Of a stretch of 64,000 bases of DNA, positions 17,302-25,114 are shown in pieces. This stretch comes from Paraburkholderia antibiotica (lineage in GTDB: Bacteria > Pseudomonadota > Gammaproteobacteria > Burkholderiales > Burkholderiaceae): positions 62,001-126,000 of the forward strand of contig NZ_JABBFZ010000005.1 of assembly GCF_012927125.1 (NCBI RefSeq). The letters are read 5' to 3'. Under the pieces are notes generated by a model, which saw only the letters and a list, made by a program, of their open reading frames with translations, did no database searches and had not been told where the DNA came from. How positions within the stretch are numbered: the stretch's first letter is position 1; each line of letters begins with the position of its first letter. The position numbers and the translations under genes were made by a program.

Positions 17302-17856
17302 TTACGCCGCCGTGTGCCGCTTGACCCACGCGACATAACGATCGACGAAGCCCTGCAGGAACTTGCGCGTGCCCTCGTTCAGGATCTCGCCTTTTTCGTT
17401 GATGACGGCCGCATCGTGTTTGATGAAGACCTCGGGCTGCCCCATCGTCGCGACGTCGAGGTAGGCCAGCACGTTGCGCAGATGCTGCTGCGCGAGCGCG
17501 GTGCCGGTCGCGCCGAGCGACGTGCCGATCACCGCGCCCGGCTTGTTGCCCCACGAGTTCGTGCCCCACGGACGCGAACCCCAGTCGAGCGCGTTCTTCA
17601 GCACGCCGGGCATCGAGCGGTTGTATTCGGGCGTCACGAACAGCAGGCCGTTGGCCGCTTCGACCCGCTGTTTGAGCTGCTTGCCGGCTTCCGGGTAGTC
17701 GGCATCGTAGTCCTGGCTGTATAGCGGCAAGGAGCCGATATCGATGAATTCGAAAGTGAAATCGGATGGAGCAAGGGAAATCACCGCCTGAGCCAGCTGA
17801 CGATTGAACGAGTCCCGCCGCAGACTGCCGACGACAACTGCAATGTGATAGGCCAT
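17302..17856 (-). CDS. NADPH-dependent FMN reductase (ChrR/YieF-like quinone reductase)
   Basis: A 184-residue flavodoxin-fold reductase that would transfer electrons from NAD(P)H through FMN to quinones or metals. Seen directly: the FMN phosphate loop VVGSLRRDSFNRQL at the N-terminus, the flavin ring segment TPEYNRSMPGVLKNALDWGSR (about residues 75-95) and GTSLGATGTALAQQHLRNVL. Length and motifs match the NADPH-dependent FMN reductase family. It is a single gene with a convergent inverted repeat after its stop. The physiological electron acceptor cannot be read from sequence. Confidence 0.9.
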   Translation of the reverse strand: MAYHIAVVVGSLRRDSFNRQLAQAVISLAPSDFTFEFIDIGSLPLYSQDYDADYPEAGKQLKQRVEAANGLLFVTPEYNRSMPGVLKNALDWGSRPWGTNSWGNKPGAVIGTSLGATGTALAQQHLRNVLAYLDVATMGQPEVFIKHDAAVINEKGEILNEGTRKFLQGFVDRYVAWVKRHTAA

Positions 17857-18019
17857 GGTCGCTTCCTAGGTAAGGCGCTCGACGCGCAAAAGGGTACGAG
17901 CTGTCCATCATAGGCAAAAGCCGCGCGAAATGGCGACGCCGCGGCGGCAAATTGGCGGATTGTGCCGGTTCGGATGGGGTTTGGCGCTAGCCCGGTGGAT
18001 AACCCCGTCGCGCGAAAAG

Positions 18020-18054
18020 TTATCCACAGATTCACTGAATAACCTTGTGGATAA
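18020..18054. other. Pair of inverted perfect DnaA boxes
   Basis: TTATCCACA at 18020-18028 and its inverse TGTGGATAA at 18046-18054 both match the TTATNCACA DnaA consensus exactly, 17 bp apart, in the 17857-18142 intergenic gap. They lie about 8 kb from the iteron origin. Whether DnaA binds here functionally is inference. Confidence 0.5.
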
Positions 18055-18142
18055 GTGGAACTTTTGCCTTGTCAATCAAGCCTGCTTTCGGACCAGAACG
18101 ATTTGAGGCAAATCTCCACAATCACCTCTGGAGGACTGGATC

Positions 18143-18358
18143 ATGAGTCTCGATTACGCAGGAAAGTCCCACGACGAAGCCGTGGCCGCGCGCAAGAAGG
18201 CAAAGCAGCGAGCGCAGGAGCCGGCGGGCGGCGAAATGGCCGTCGACGGCGTCGAGGCCGATCGCACGCATAGCTGCGGCGAGTTGTCCGAGAAAGGCAA
18301 GCAGGTCTGGCGCACCGGGGCGGGGATCGACGGCGGCGGCAAAGCGCCGGACCGATAG
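18143..18358 (+). CDS. Small hypothetical charged protein
   Basis: A 71-residue frame with a clear ribosome-binding site (GGAGGA, 8 bases before ATG). The sequence (MSLDYAGKSHDEAVAARKKA at the start, THSCGELSEKGKQVWRTGAG near the end) is Lys/Arg/Glu/Gly-rich with one Cys, no signal peptide and no membrane helix. I do not recognise a family. The good ribosome-binding site and codon use like its neighbours are why I accept it. Confidence 0.55.
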   Translation: MSLDYAGKSHDEAVAARKKAKQRAQEPAGGEMAVDGVEADRTHSCGELSEKGKQVWRTGAGIDGGGKAPDR

Positions 18359-18442
18359 AAAAGGGCTGTGGATAGCAGATGCAATTCGCATATTTACGCG
18401 CTCTCCACGGTCGTTTTGAATGCGAAAAACATGCGAAAAACG

Positions 18443-18470
18443 AAAAGGGCACTCCGTGGAGTGCCCTTTT
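18443..18470 (-). terminator. Terminator of the micropeptide gene
   Basis: A perfect 13-bp stem AAAAGGGCACTCC / GGAGTGCCCTTTT (18443-18455 with 18458-18470) with T-tracts on both sides. It lies 25 bp after the stop of the small secreted peptide gene and could also end the small gene ending at 18358. Confidence 0.85.
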
Positions 18471-18494
18471 GCTTGCTTCGGTATGCTTCGACGC

Positions 18495-18629
18495 TTAGTT
18501 GCCGAAGAACACGTTGCAGTACGACGCCGGGCCGTTGCAGGTCGAAGCCGGAGCGGCCGCGTGAGCCACGCCGGAAGCGGCTGCGAACAGCGCGACGGAA
18601 GCGATCAGAGCGGAGAAAATGCGTTTCAT
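18495..18629 (-). CDS. Secreted 44-residue micropeptide with two cysteines
   Basis: A tiny gene on the minus strand. It starts at ATG 18629 behind GAGGACTCACC and encodes MKRIFSALIASVALFAAASG followed by VAHAAAPASTCNGPASYCNV and FFGN. The first 25 residues are a textbook signal peptide (AHA-A cleavage), leaving a mature peptide of about 20 residues with two cysteines that could form a disulfide. A strong terminator follows and an AT-rich palindrome lies upstream, so it looks like a complete, independently expressed gene. Function unknown. Confidence 0.75.
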   Translation of the reverse strand: MKRIFSALIASVALFAAASGVAHAAAPASTCNGPASYCNVFFGN

Positions 18630-18728
18630 GGTGAGTCCTCGTTAGCGTGTGGTTCGCGATCGGATGCGATCGATGGCGTGAAGAATAACGAGGGACTTGA
18701 TCGCCACAAACAGCGAAGACGAAAAGAT

Positions 18729-18751
18729 ATTTTTTCAATAATTGAAAAAAT
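18729..18751. promoter_or_regulatory. AT-rich perfect palindrome upstream of the micropeptide gene
   Basis: ATTTTTTCAAT at 18729-18739 and ATTGAAAAAAT at 18741-18751 form a 23-bp palindrome about 100 bp upstream of the micropeptide start, a plausible operator or UP-like element. The rest of the 18630-19021 gap has no gene I can support. Confidence 0.45.
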
Positions 18752-19021
18752 GAGAATTCGATGTGGATGGCAGATTCGTAGCAGAATGACGAGCGTTTAT
18801 CTGCTGTTCGGAGGTTGCGCCGCGCGCCAGTTTGCCGGCTTTCGATATCATTTTTTGCAAAAATGGGCGCGTGCTGGTGCGTGGAGCAGTTGCGCAGGGT
18901 GGAGAGCGGTGAAGCAGCGCCGCGCCGCGGCTGCCTGACTTGATTGAGGCTGACTTGCGACGGGTTAATGGACGTTGATGACGCGATCAGGCCAGCCGCA
19001 TGTTCGCCTTTTTTGCCCCGC

Positions 19022-19312
19022 TCAGCGCTCGCCGGGCGGCACGTCCCGATAGCGCTCAAAAAACCGCGCGTGCGACGCTTCATCGATGGAAACGGGATGG
19101 GCGTCGGTGTGCGCCGGATGTTTGGCAAGCTGCGCGCGCGTGCGAATCGGCCGATGCGCGAAGTTGCCACCGCAATTCGGGCAGATGTTGCGCAGGGTGG
19201 TCAGCGCGCAGACCTCGCAGAACGTGCATTCGTACGTGCAGATCATCGCGTCGGGCGCGTTCGGCGGCAGGGATTTGCCGCAGCCCTCGCAAGTCGGTCT
19301 CAATTCGAGCAT
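19022..19312 (-). CDS. DUF1272-type zinc-ribbon protein
   Basis: The 96-residue protein begins MLELRPTCEGCGKSLPPNAP and carries three paired-cysteine motifs (CEGC, CTYECTFCEVC, CPNCGG), as in the DUF1272 family of small cysteine-rich proteins. I start at 19312 rather than the longer 19348 because MLELRP is the usual family start. The Cys spacing implies two zinc-binding knuckles. Cellular role is unknown. It stands alone, upstream of the minus-strand micropeptide gene. Confidence 0.8.
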   Translation of the reverse strand: MLELRPTCEGCGKSLPPNAPDAMICTYECTFCEVCALTTLRNICPNCGGNFAHRPIRTRAQLAKHPAHTDAHPVSIDEASHARFFERYRDVPPGER

Positions 19313-19426
19313 GACGGTGACTCCGCTTTCGATGGACGCGAGGCGCACAGTGCGCCTCGCTCGTCTGGCGGTCAGTTTAAGTGGCGCCGGGAATCGGGAA
19401 AAGCGGGGCTTGCGGGTACGTCGCCG

Positions 19427-20803
19427 TCAGGTCAGCGCGCCCCACAACACGAGCGTCAATGCGAGTCCGACGACCGACACGATCGTCTGTAACACCGACC
19501 ACACCAGCACCGTCTGCTTCAGTTGGAGTCCGAAGTATTCGCGGACCATCCAGAAGCCGGCGTCGTTCACGTGGCAGAAGAACACCGAGCCGGCGCCGAT
19601 CGCCAGCGCCATCAGCGAATTGTGTGTCGTACTGAGACCGGCCACGACCGGCGCCACGATGCCCGCCGTCGTGGTGGTCGCAACCGTCGCCGAGCCGGTG
19701 GCCTGACGCAATGCAACGGCAATCAGCCACGCAAGCAGAATCAGCGGCATATGCGCGCCCACCGCGATCTTGCCGACCGTCGTGCTGATGCCCGCGACGA
19801 CGAGCGTCTGCTTCAGGCCGCCGCCCGCACCGATCGTCAGCAACAGCGCCGCGATCGGCGGCAAACTTTTGCGCAGAATAGCGCCGACGCGCTCACGCGC
19901 CATCCCGCGCGACCAGCCCAGCGCAACCACCGCGAACAGCACCGTGAGGCCCAGCGCGACCAGCGGCTCGCCGAGAAAATTCAGCGTGTTGAACAGGAAC
20001 GTTTCGGGCTGCAGCAGCAGTTTCGCGACCGTGCGGCCGAGCATCAGCACGACCGGCAACAGAATCGTGATCAGCGAAATCGCGAAGCCGGGCGGCTCGG
20101 CGCCGTTCTGCTCCGCGCTAAACAGCTTGCCCATTTCTTCGGGCTCGGCGACGTGCATGCGTTTGGACAACCAGATGCCATACAACGGCCCGGCGAGAAT
20201 CACTGCGGGAATCGAGACGATCAGACCGAGGCCGAGCGTCAGCCCCAGATCGGCATGCAGCGCACTCACGGCGATCAGCGGTCCCGGATGCGGCGGCAAC
20301 AACGCATGCAGCGTCGTCATGCCGGCGAGCGCGGGGATCGCGATACGCAGGATCGGCTGCTGCGAGCGGCGCGCCATCACGAAGATGATCGGTACCATCA
20401 TCACGAGGCCGACTTCAAAAAATAGCGGCAAGCCGATGAGCAGCGCGACGACGGCCATCATCCACGGCAACGTGCGCGGAGTCGAGTGTTCGAGGATCGT
20501 CGACACGAGCCGGTCGGCCGCGCCCGATTCGGCCATCAGCGCACCGAGCATCGCACCGAGCGCGATGATGATGCCGACGTCGCCGAGCAGGGCGCCCGCA
20601 CCTTTGCTGAAGGCGCTCGCGACGGCTTCGAGCGGCAGCCCGGCCGCGAACCCCGCGGCGAACGTGCCGACCAGAATCGACAGGAACGGGGTGAGCTTCA
20701 GCACGCTAATAAAGACGATGATCAGTGCGAGCCCAAGCACGCACGACAGGATCAGTTGAGTATCGTGGGCAGCCCACGGGGCGAGAGTCGTCGTTAAAGG
20801 CAC
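19427..20803 (-). CDS. GntP-family gluconate/sugar-acid permease
   Basis: A 458-residue polytopic inner-membrane protein of the gluconate:H+ symporter family. About 12-14 hydrophobic segments are visible, with the family-typical LVGTFAAGFAAGLPLEAVASAFSKG region (about residues 40-65), FFEVGLVMMVPIIFVMARRS and HALLPPHPGPLIAVSALHADLG (about 165-187). The frame begins at a GTG (20803). No gluconate kinase or dehydratase is adjacent, so the true substrate (gluconate or another hydroxyacid) is uncertain. Confidence 0.9.
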   Translation of the reverse strand: MPLTTTLAPWAAHDTQLILSCVLGLALIIVFISVLKLTPFLSILVGTFAAGFAAGLPLEAVASAFSKGAGALLGDVGIIIALGAMLGALMAESGAADRLVSTILEHSTPRTLPWMMAVVALLIGLPLFFEVGLVMMVPIIFVMARRSQQPILRIAIPALAGMTTLHALLPPHPGPLIAVSALHADLGLTLGLGLIVSIPAVILAGPLYGIWLSKRMHVAEPEEMGKLFSAEQNGAEPPGFAISLITILLPVVLMLGRTVAKLLLQPETFLFNTLNFLGEPLVALGLTVLFAVVALGWSRGMARERVGAILRKSLPPIAALLLTIGAGGGLKQTLVVAGISTTVGKIAVGAHMPLILLAWLIAVALRQATGSATVATTTTAGIVAPVVAGLSTTHNSLMALAIGAGSVFFCHVNDAGFWMVREYFGLQLKQTVLVWSVLQTIVSVVGLALTLVLWGALT

Positions 20804-20950
20804 GGTTTCATTTTTCCCATTTTTAGTCGCAATTGCCGGATGCCGCCGCCAGCGGCTGGCGCGGCACTCTTTCTTTATTTCGTCGGGCGATTGTAGCGGG
20901 CGGCGGTGAACCGGCGACGAACGAATCAGGAAACGACAATGCTTCGCTGG

Positions 20951-20975
20951 ATTCGCATGATTTGCTTATGCGAAT
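20951..20975. promoter_or_regulatory. Inverted repeat upstream of the sulfonate-binding protein gene
   Basis: ATTCGCAT (20951-20958) and ATGCGAAT (20968-20975), perfect 8-bp arms with a 9-bp spacer, lie 85-110 bp before the start at 21060. The position suits an operator. The regulator is not identifiable. Confidence 0.45.
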
Positions 20976-21059
20976 TTATCGGTTCGTCCAGGCGGACAGA
21001 CGAATTATCGTCGGAGCCAATCGGGCCTTTAGCGTCCGTCATTTTTTACGAGCACTCTC

Positions 21060-22043
21060 ATGTCCCGTCATCCGCTGCTTACCCGCCGCGCGTTTCTTGC
21101 CGGCGTCGGCGCTTCGTTGGCCGCCACCGCGTTGCCTACCATCACGACGACCGCATTTGCGGCCGATGCGCACGCGAAGGAACTTCGCATCGGCTACCAG
21201 AAAGCCGCGAGCACGCTGGTTCTGCTCAAGGCACACGGCACGCTCGAAAAACGGCTCGCACCGCTGGGCATCGCGGTCAAATGGACCGAGTTTCCGGCCG
21301 GCCCACAATTGCTCGAAGGACTGAACGTCGGCGCGATCGATTTCGGTTACGTCGGTGAAGCGCCGCCCGTGTTCGCTCAGGCCGCCGGCGCGAACTTCGT
21401 CTACACCGCGTATGAAATTCCGACGCCGCATGCCGAAGGCATCCTCGTGCATCCCGACACACCGATCAGGACGCTGGCCGATCTGAAGGGAAAGAAAATC
21501 GCGCTGAACAAAGGCTCGGACGTTCACTGGTTTCTGGTCGCCGCGCTGCAAAAGAACGGCGTGAAATACAACGAGATTCAACCCGTCTACCTGCCGCCCG
21601 CCGACGCGCGCGCGGCCTTCGAACGCGGCGCGGTCGACGCATGGGCAATCTGGGATCCGTTCCTCGAAGCCGCGAAGCGACAAACGAACGCGCGCCTGCT
21701 CGCGGATGCCGAAGGCATCGTGAGTCACCATCAGTTCTTTCTGAGTGCCCGACCATTCGCGCAACAGAACGGCGACGTACTCGCAATCGTAATCGACGAA
21801 GTCGGCAAGGAAGGGGAGTGGGTACGTGGTCATTACCGCGAGGCTGCCGCGCAGCTCGCGCCGATTCAGGGACTCGACGCGAGCGTGATCGAGCCGGGCT
21901 TGCGCCATTACGCGCATATCTACAAGCCCGTTGATGCGCAGGTGCTGGCGGAACAGCAGCGTATCGCGGATACGTTCAGTGAGCTGCGTTTGATCCCGAC
22001 GAAAATCGTCACCCGGGATGCGGCGCTAGCGCTTAAGGCCTAG
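21060..22043 (+). CDS. SsuA-like aliphatic sulfonate ABC-transporter binding protein
   Basis: A 327-residue periplasmic binding protein. The N-terminus LLTRRAFLAGVGASLAATAL has a Tat-like twin-arginine followed by a hydrophobic core and an AFA-A cleavage site. The mature part follows the SsuA/NrtA pattern: RIGYQKAASTLVLLKAHGTL, EFPAGPQLLEGLNVGAIDFG, VGEAPPVFAQAAGANFVYTA and GSDVHWFLVAALQKNG. It would capture alkanesulfonates for sulfur assimilation. No permease, ATPase or monooxygenase gene is next to it, so it is an orphan binding protein that must work with components elsewhere. Confidence 0.88.
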   Translation: MSRHPLLTRRAFLAGVGASLAATALPTITTTAFAADAHAKELRIGYQKAASTLVLLKAHGTLEKRLAPLGIAVKWTEFPAGPQLLEGLNVGAIDFGYVGEAPPVFAQAAGANFVYTAYEIPTPHAEGILVHPDTPIRTLADLKGKKIALNKGSDVHWFLVAALQKNGVKYNEIQPVYLPPADARAAFERGAVDAWAIWDPFLEAAKRQTNARLLADAEGIVSHHQFFLSARPFAQQNGDVLAIVIDEVGKEGEWVRGHYREAAAQLAPIQGLDASVIEPGLRHYAHIYKPVDAQVLAEQQRIADTFSELRLIPTKIVTRDAALALKA

Positions 22044-22102
22044 CGCTGCCGCGTGAGTCCCTATCCGTTCACGTGAATTGCGTTATTTCCGCCGTCGCGA
22101 GT

Positions 22103-22462
22103 TCAGGCGAAGAGTGCCGCGACGTTCTCCGGCGGTCGGCCAATCACCGCGCGCCCGTTTCTCACGATAATCGGACGCTGCAGCAGGATCGGATGTTTGG
22201 CCACCGCGTCATAGAGCTGGGCATCGGTAAGCGACGGATCGGCCAGGTTAAGCGTTTTGTATTCGGCTTCGGTGTCGCGGATCATGTCGCGAACCGGACA
22301 ACCGAGCTGGGCGTTGAGCTTTTCGAGTTCGGCAACCGTGGGCGGCTGTTTCAGATATTCGACAACTTCCGTCGCTTCGTTTGCGGTGTTGTAGGTGCCC
22401 GAGACGAGTTCGCAGGCAGCACGTGATTTGGAGCAGCGGGGGTTGTGATAGATGGTGATCAT
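22103..22462 (-). CDS. arsC: ArsC-family glutaredoxin-type reductase
   Basis: The 119-residue protein has the thioredoxin-like ArsC layout: MITIYHNPRCSKSRAACEL with the catalytic Cys in HNPRCSKSR (residue 10), and the anion-binding RPIIVRNGRAVIGRPPE segment near the C-terminus. It would reduce arsenate with glutathione/glutaredoxin, although many single ArsC-like genes outside ars operons have other roles. No arsB, acr3 or arsR gene is adjacent. It is the last gene before the centromere region of the replicon. Confidence 0.85.
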   Translation of the reverse strand: MITIYHNPRCSKSRAACELVSGTYNTANEATEVVEYLKQPPTVAELEKLNAQLGCPVRDMIRDTEAEYKTLNLADPSLTDAQLYDAVAKHPILLQRPIIVRNGRAVIGRPPENVAALFA

Positions 22463-22601
22463 TGCGGCTGATATCGCGTCGTGAAGGGGTTGTGTTGTGA
22501 AGGGGTGCCGGGGGGGATTTTAGCGGTTGAGCGGGTAGGGGATGATATTGGACGGCCCGGAGCGCCCGACGACGCCTTCCGAACACATGTCGGAGAGGCC
22601 G

Positions 22602-22617
22602 GTTTATGCGCATAAAC
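22602..22617. other. parS: parS centromere site 1
   Basis: GTTTATGCGCATAAAC, a perfect 16-bp palindrome (extended to 22 bp by flanking CCG/CGG). I recall this as the chromosome-2 parS of Burkholderia cenocepacia; four copies cluster around parAB here. Confidence 0.85.
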
Positions 22618-22838
22618 CGGTGTTGGTCGGGAAGGGCGGGAGGCCTTGGGTACTGGCCCCGGTGTATGTCCTGGCAGCACCCGGTGCACCAGGCTTGCGA
22701 CGATAGTCGCCCGAATCGTCGACCTTTGCGCGGAAGGGAAACGAGGGGAGGCTGGTTGCCACAAGACCCGCTCTTATCCCGAGCAAGACTGCCTCAAGCT
22801 GAGGCAACTCCCTTCCGCATCCCAAACCGGGCGGCTGA

Positions 22839-22854
22839 CTTTATGCGCATAAAC
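22839..22854. other. parS: parS centromere site 2
   Basis: CTTTATGCGCATAAAC: the 14-bp TTTATGCGCATAAA core is intact and only the first outer base differs from site 1. Confidence 0.8.
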
Positions 22855-23123
22855 TCTTCCCGTCCATGTTCCGCTGCGGGCAGCGCGCTCATCCGTCAAT
22901 CACGGGAAGACCGATCCTTGAAGATCGTCAGTGGCATCCAACTTCGGAAGCTCCCGCGTCTTTCCGCCTCATTTCACCCGGACAGCCCAAGGTAATAGCA
23001 AAGGCCATCAGATCACATTCACACGATGCTGATCCGGCTTCCTCGACGCCGCAGTACCAGACCCTCTCGCGCGTCCATCCGTTATCGCGCATCGCACCAG
23101 AGCTCTCCACGCCTCGATGTGAT

Positions 23124-23139
23124 CTTTATGCGCATAAAC
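23124..23139. other. parS: parS centromere site 3
   Basis: CTTTATGCGCATAAAC, identical to site 2, about 100 bp upstream of the parA start. Confidence 0.8.
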
Positions 23140-23241
23140 CCTCAGCCAAACGGCTAATTCGTATCTCCTTTATACAAATTCGTTTGAAATACGAATTCGC
23201 CCAGGTAAAATCCATTTGCATCTAAAAAGAGGAGGTGGAAT

Positions 23242-23904
23242 TTGGCGGCAGAAATCATCGCGGTAACACAGCAGAAAGGCGGGGTCGGGAAGAGCACTAT
23301 CGCGATGCATCTCGGCGCTGCGTTTCACGAGAAAGGCAAACGCGTCCTGGTCGTCGACGCAGACGGTCAAAACACGTTGATCCACTGGGCCAGCGCTTCT
23401 TCCGACGGCGACGTCGGCATCCCATTTCCTGTCGTCAATCTCTCCGAAGCCGGTAGCCAGATCCATCGCGAGATCAAGAAATTCGTGGCCGACTACGACA
23501 TCATCGTCGTCGACTGCCCGCCCTCCATCACCGAAAAAGTCTCCGGCGTCGTCCTGCTTGCGGCGAGTGTCGCCGTGATCCCGACGTCGTCGTCTCCCGC
23601 CGATTACTGGTCGAGCATCGGCCTCGTCAAACTGGTCCAGCAGGCCCAGGTAATGAACGAGGACCTGCGCGCCGTGTTCCTGCTCAACAAGACCGAAGAG
23701 AAACGGATGCTGACGCGCGAACTGAAGCGCGCGCTGGAAGAACTCGGCTTCCCGCTGCTCAAGACCCAGATCCCGACGCGCGAAGCCTATAAGCAGGCGA
23801 TGGCGTTAGGGCAGACGGTACTGCAGATGAACGATCGCGGCGCGAAGCTCGCCGCACTCGAAGTACGGGCGTGCGCGAACGAGATCGCCGCCTTGCTCCC
23901 GTGA
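23242..23904 (+). CDS. parA: ParA segregation ATPase of the secondary replicon
   Basis: A 220-residue ParA/MinD-type ATPase that drives partition of the replicon with ParB and parS. The deviant Walker A is at residues 11-19 (QKGGVGKST), switch I Asp in LVVDADGQNT (about residue 40), and Walker B in IIVVDCPPS (about 90-98). It lacks the N-terminal DNA-binding extension of type Ia ParA, so it is the short type. Translation starts at a TTG (23242) behind the very strong AGGAGGT. parB follows after 24 bp; parS site 4 lies in that gap, so ParB spreading could autoregulate parB. Confidence 0.93.
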   Translation: MAAEIIAVTQQKGGVGKSTIAMHLGAAFHEKGKRVLVVDADGQNTLIHWASASSDGDVGIPFPVVNLSEAGSQIHREIKKFVADYDIIVVDCPPSITEKVSGVVLLAASVAVIPTSSSPADYWSSIGLVKLVQQAQVMNEDLRAVFLLNKTEEKRMLTRELKRALEELGFPLLKTQIPTREAYKQAMALGQTVLQMNDRGAKLAALEVRACANEIAALLP

Positions 23905-23920
23905 ATTTATGCGCATAAAG
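23905..23920. other. parS: parS centromere site 4, between parA and parB
   Basis: ATTTATGCGCATAAAG keeps the 14-bp core TTTATGCGCATAAA. It begins right after the parA stop and ends 9 bp before parB, so it also overlaps the parB ribosome-binding region. Confidence 0.8.
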
Positions 23921-23928
23921 GACCCTGA

Positions 23929-24981
23929 ATGAAACCGTCCCAATTCGCCAAAGGCTTTCAAGCACGCCCCGATACGACCAGCAGCGAAAAGCGCACTGCG
24001 CTCGACCGTCTGAATGCCATCGATGGCCTGGTTCAGAACGAGCCGAAAACAACCCCGCCCGCCCGCGCGATTCCGGCCGTCATGCCGTCACGCCTGCAGG
24101 AAGCCGAGACGCCCGATTCGGCCAACGAGTCGGCGGCTTATCGCGCGTGGCGACGCGAGCACGGCTATCGCCCCGGCCAGGTAATCGAACTGGCGCTGAA
24201 GACCATCAAGCCCAGTCCGTTCAACCCGCGCTACTTCTATGTGAAGTCGTCGATTGCGGAGCTCGCGGTCAATCTGGCGAAGCAGGGGCAGCAGCAGGCC
24301 ATTCACGTCATCCCCGACTACGACAATCCCGGCACCTACTTCGTCAGCGACGGCGGCCGACGCGTACGCGCGCTGAAGGAGGCGAACAAGGAGTCGGTGA
24401 AGGCGATCGTCATCGATCTGCCGATCGGCATCCAGAGCTACAAGCTCGGCTATGACTTGAACGTCCAGCGCGATTCGCAGACCGTCTTCGACAACGCGGT
24501 CGTGTGGCGACGCTTTCTCGACGAGCGGCATTTCCAGAGCCAGAAAGAGCTCGCCGAACATCTCGGTCTCGATGAATCGACCATCGCGGTCGCGCTGTCC
24601 ATTGCCAAGCTGCCGGAAACGGTCATGCAGGAGATGGTCGCGCGTCCCGACCGCTTCGGTTCGAACATGGCGTATCAGGTGGGCCGCTATCACACGGCGC
24701 GCGGCGCGGATGCGACGCTGCGGCTGATCAACCGGATCCTGTCCGACGATCTGAGCACGCGGCAGGTTGCCGACATCGTCAAGGGCCGCGCAACCGCCCC
24801 GGAAAGCGCCAAACCGGCGGGACGGCAGCGCTACGCGCAGCGTCTGGAAATCAAGCTTGGCGGGGTTTCGGTCGGCGATCTCAAGTCGTATGGAGACGAT
24901 CGGATCGAGTTGCGCCTGAAGGGTCTCACGCGCGAGAAGCGCGACGACATCCTGCGGCAGATTGAAAAGATGCTGAAGTAA
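23929..24981 (+). CDS. parB: ParB centromere-binding protein
   Basis: The 350-residue protein has the ParB order: a variable N-terminus, the ParB/Sulfiredoxin nuclease-like CTPase domain (about 80-190, IKPSPFNPRYFYVKSSIAEL through YFVSDGGRRVRALKEAN), a helix-turn-helix DNA-binding region (about 195-270, SQKELAEHLGLDESTIAVAL) and a C-terminal dimerisation segment (LTREKRDDILRQIEKMLK). The canonical GERRxRA box reads GGRRVRA. It binds the nearby TTTATGCGCATAAA sites. The last codons and stop are part of a 13-bp direct duplication (GCTGAAGTAAAGC at 24972-24984 and 24986-24998). Confidence 0.93.
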   Translation: MKPSQFAKGFQARPDTTSSEKRTALDRLNAIDGLVQNEPKTTPPARAIPAVMPSRLQEAETPDSANESAAYRAWRREHGYRPGQVIELALKTIKPSPFNPRYFYVKSSIAELAVNLAKQGQQQAIHVIPDYDNPGTYFVSDGGRRVRALKEANKESVKAIVIDLPIGIQSYKLGYDLNVQRDSQTVFDNAVVWRRFLDERHFQSQKELAEHLGLDESTIAVALSIAKLPETVMQEMVARPDRFGSNMAYQVGRYHTARGADATLRLINRILSDDLSTRQVADIVKGRATAPESAKPAGRQRYAQRLEIKLGGVSVGDLKSYGDDRIELRLKGLTREKRDDILRQIEKMLK

Positions 24982-25114
24982 AGCCGCTGAAGTAAAGCGG
25001 AAGGGGGCGGCAACGGAAGTGGATCGAAACGTACCGCCCCTGATCCACAAACCGCTCATGGCCGAAGCGGCCGAGCAGAAGACAGAAGAGAGGGGCACGC
25101 CCCTCAAACCCTCA

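Larger units (their letters stand above)
22463..23241. other. parS-bearing intergenic region upstream of parA
   Basis: About 780 bp without a convincing gene; short frames lack ribosome-binding sites. It holds three of the four TTTATGCGCATAAA palindromes and, just before parA, the strong ribosome-binding site AAGAGGAGGTGGAA. An AT-rich stretch around 23157-23222 (TTTATACAAATTCG, GAAATACGAATTCGCCC) is the likely parA promoter. Confidence 0.6.

Noticed and set aside
22068-22077. TTCACGTGAA, the core of the chromosome-1 type parS
   Set aside because: Only the 10-bp core matches; the flanking bases of the 16-bp consensus are missing and it is a single copy, so chance is likely.
22606-23225. Several short open frames in the parS region
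   Set aside because: No ribosome-binding sites, no recognisable products, and they overlap the centromere palindromes.
25019-25114. Possible small gene between parB and repA
   Set aside because: Only the convergent 3-prime ends and a 13-bp duplication are present; no hairpin or coding signal.
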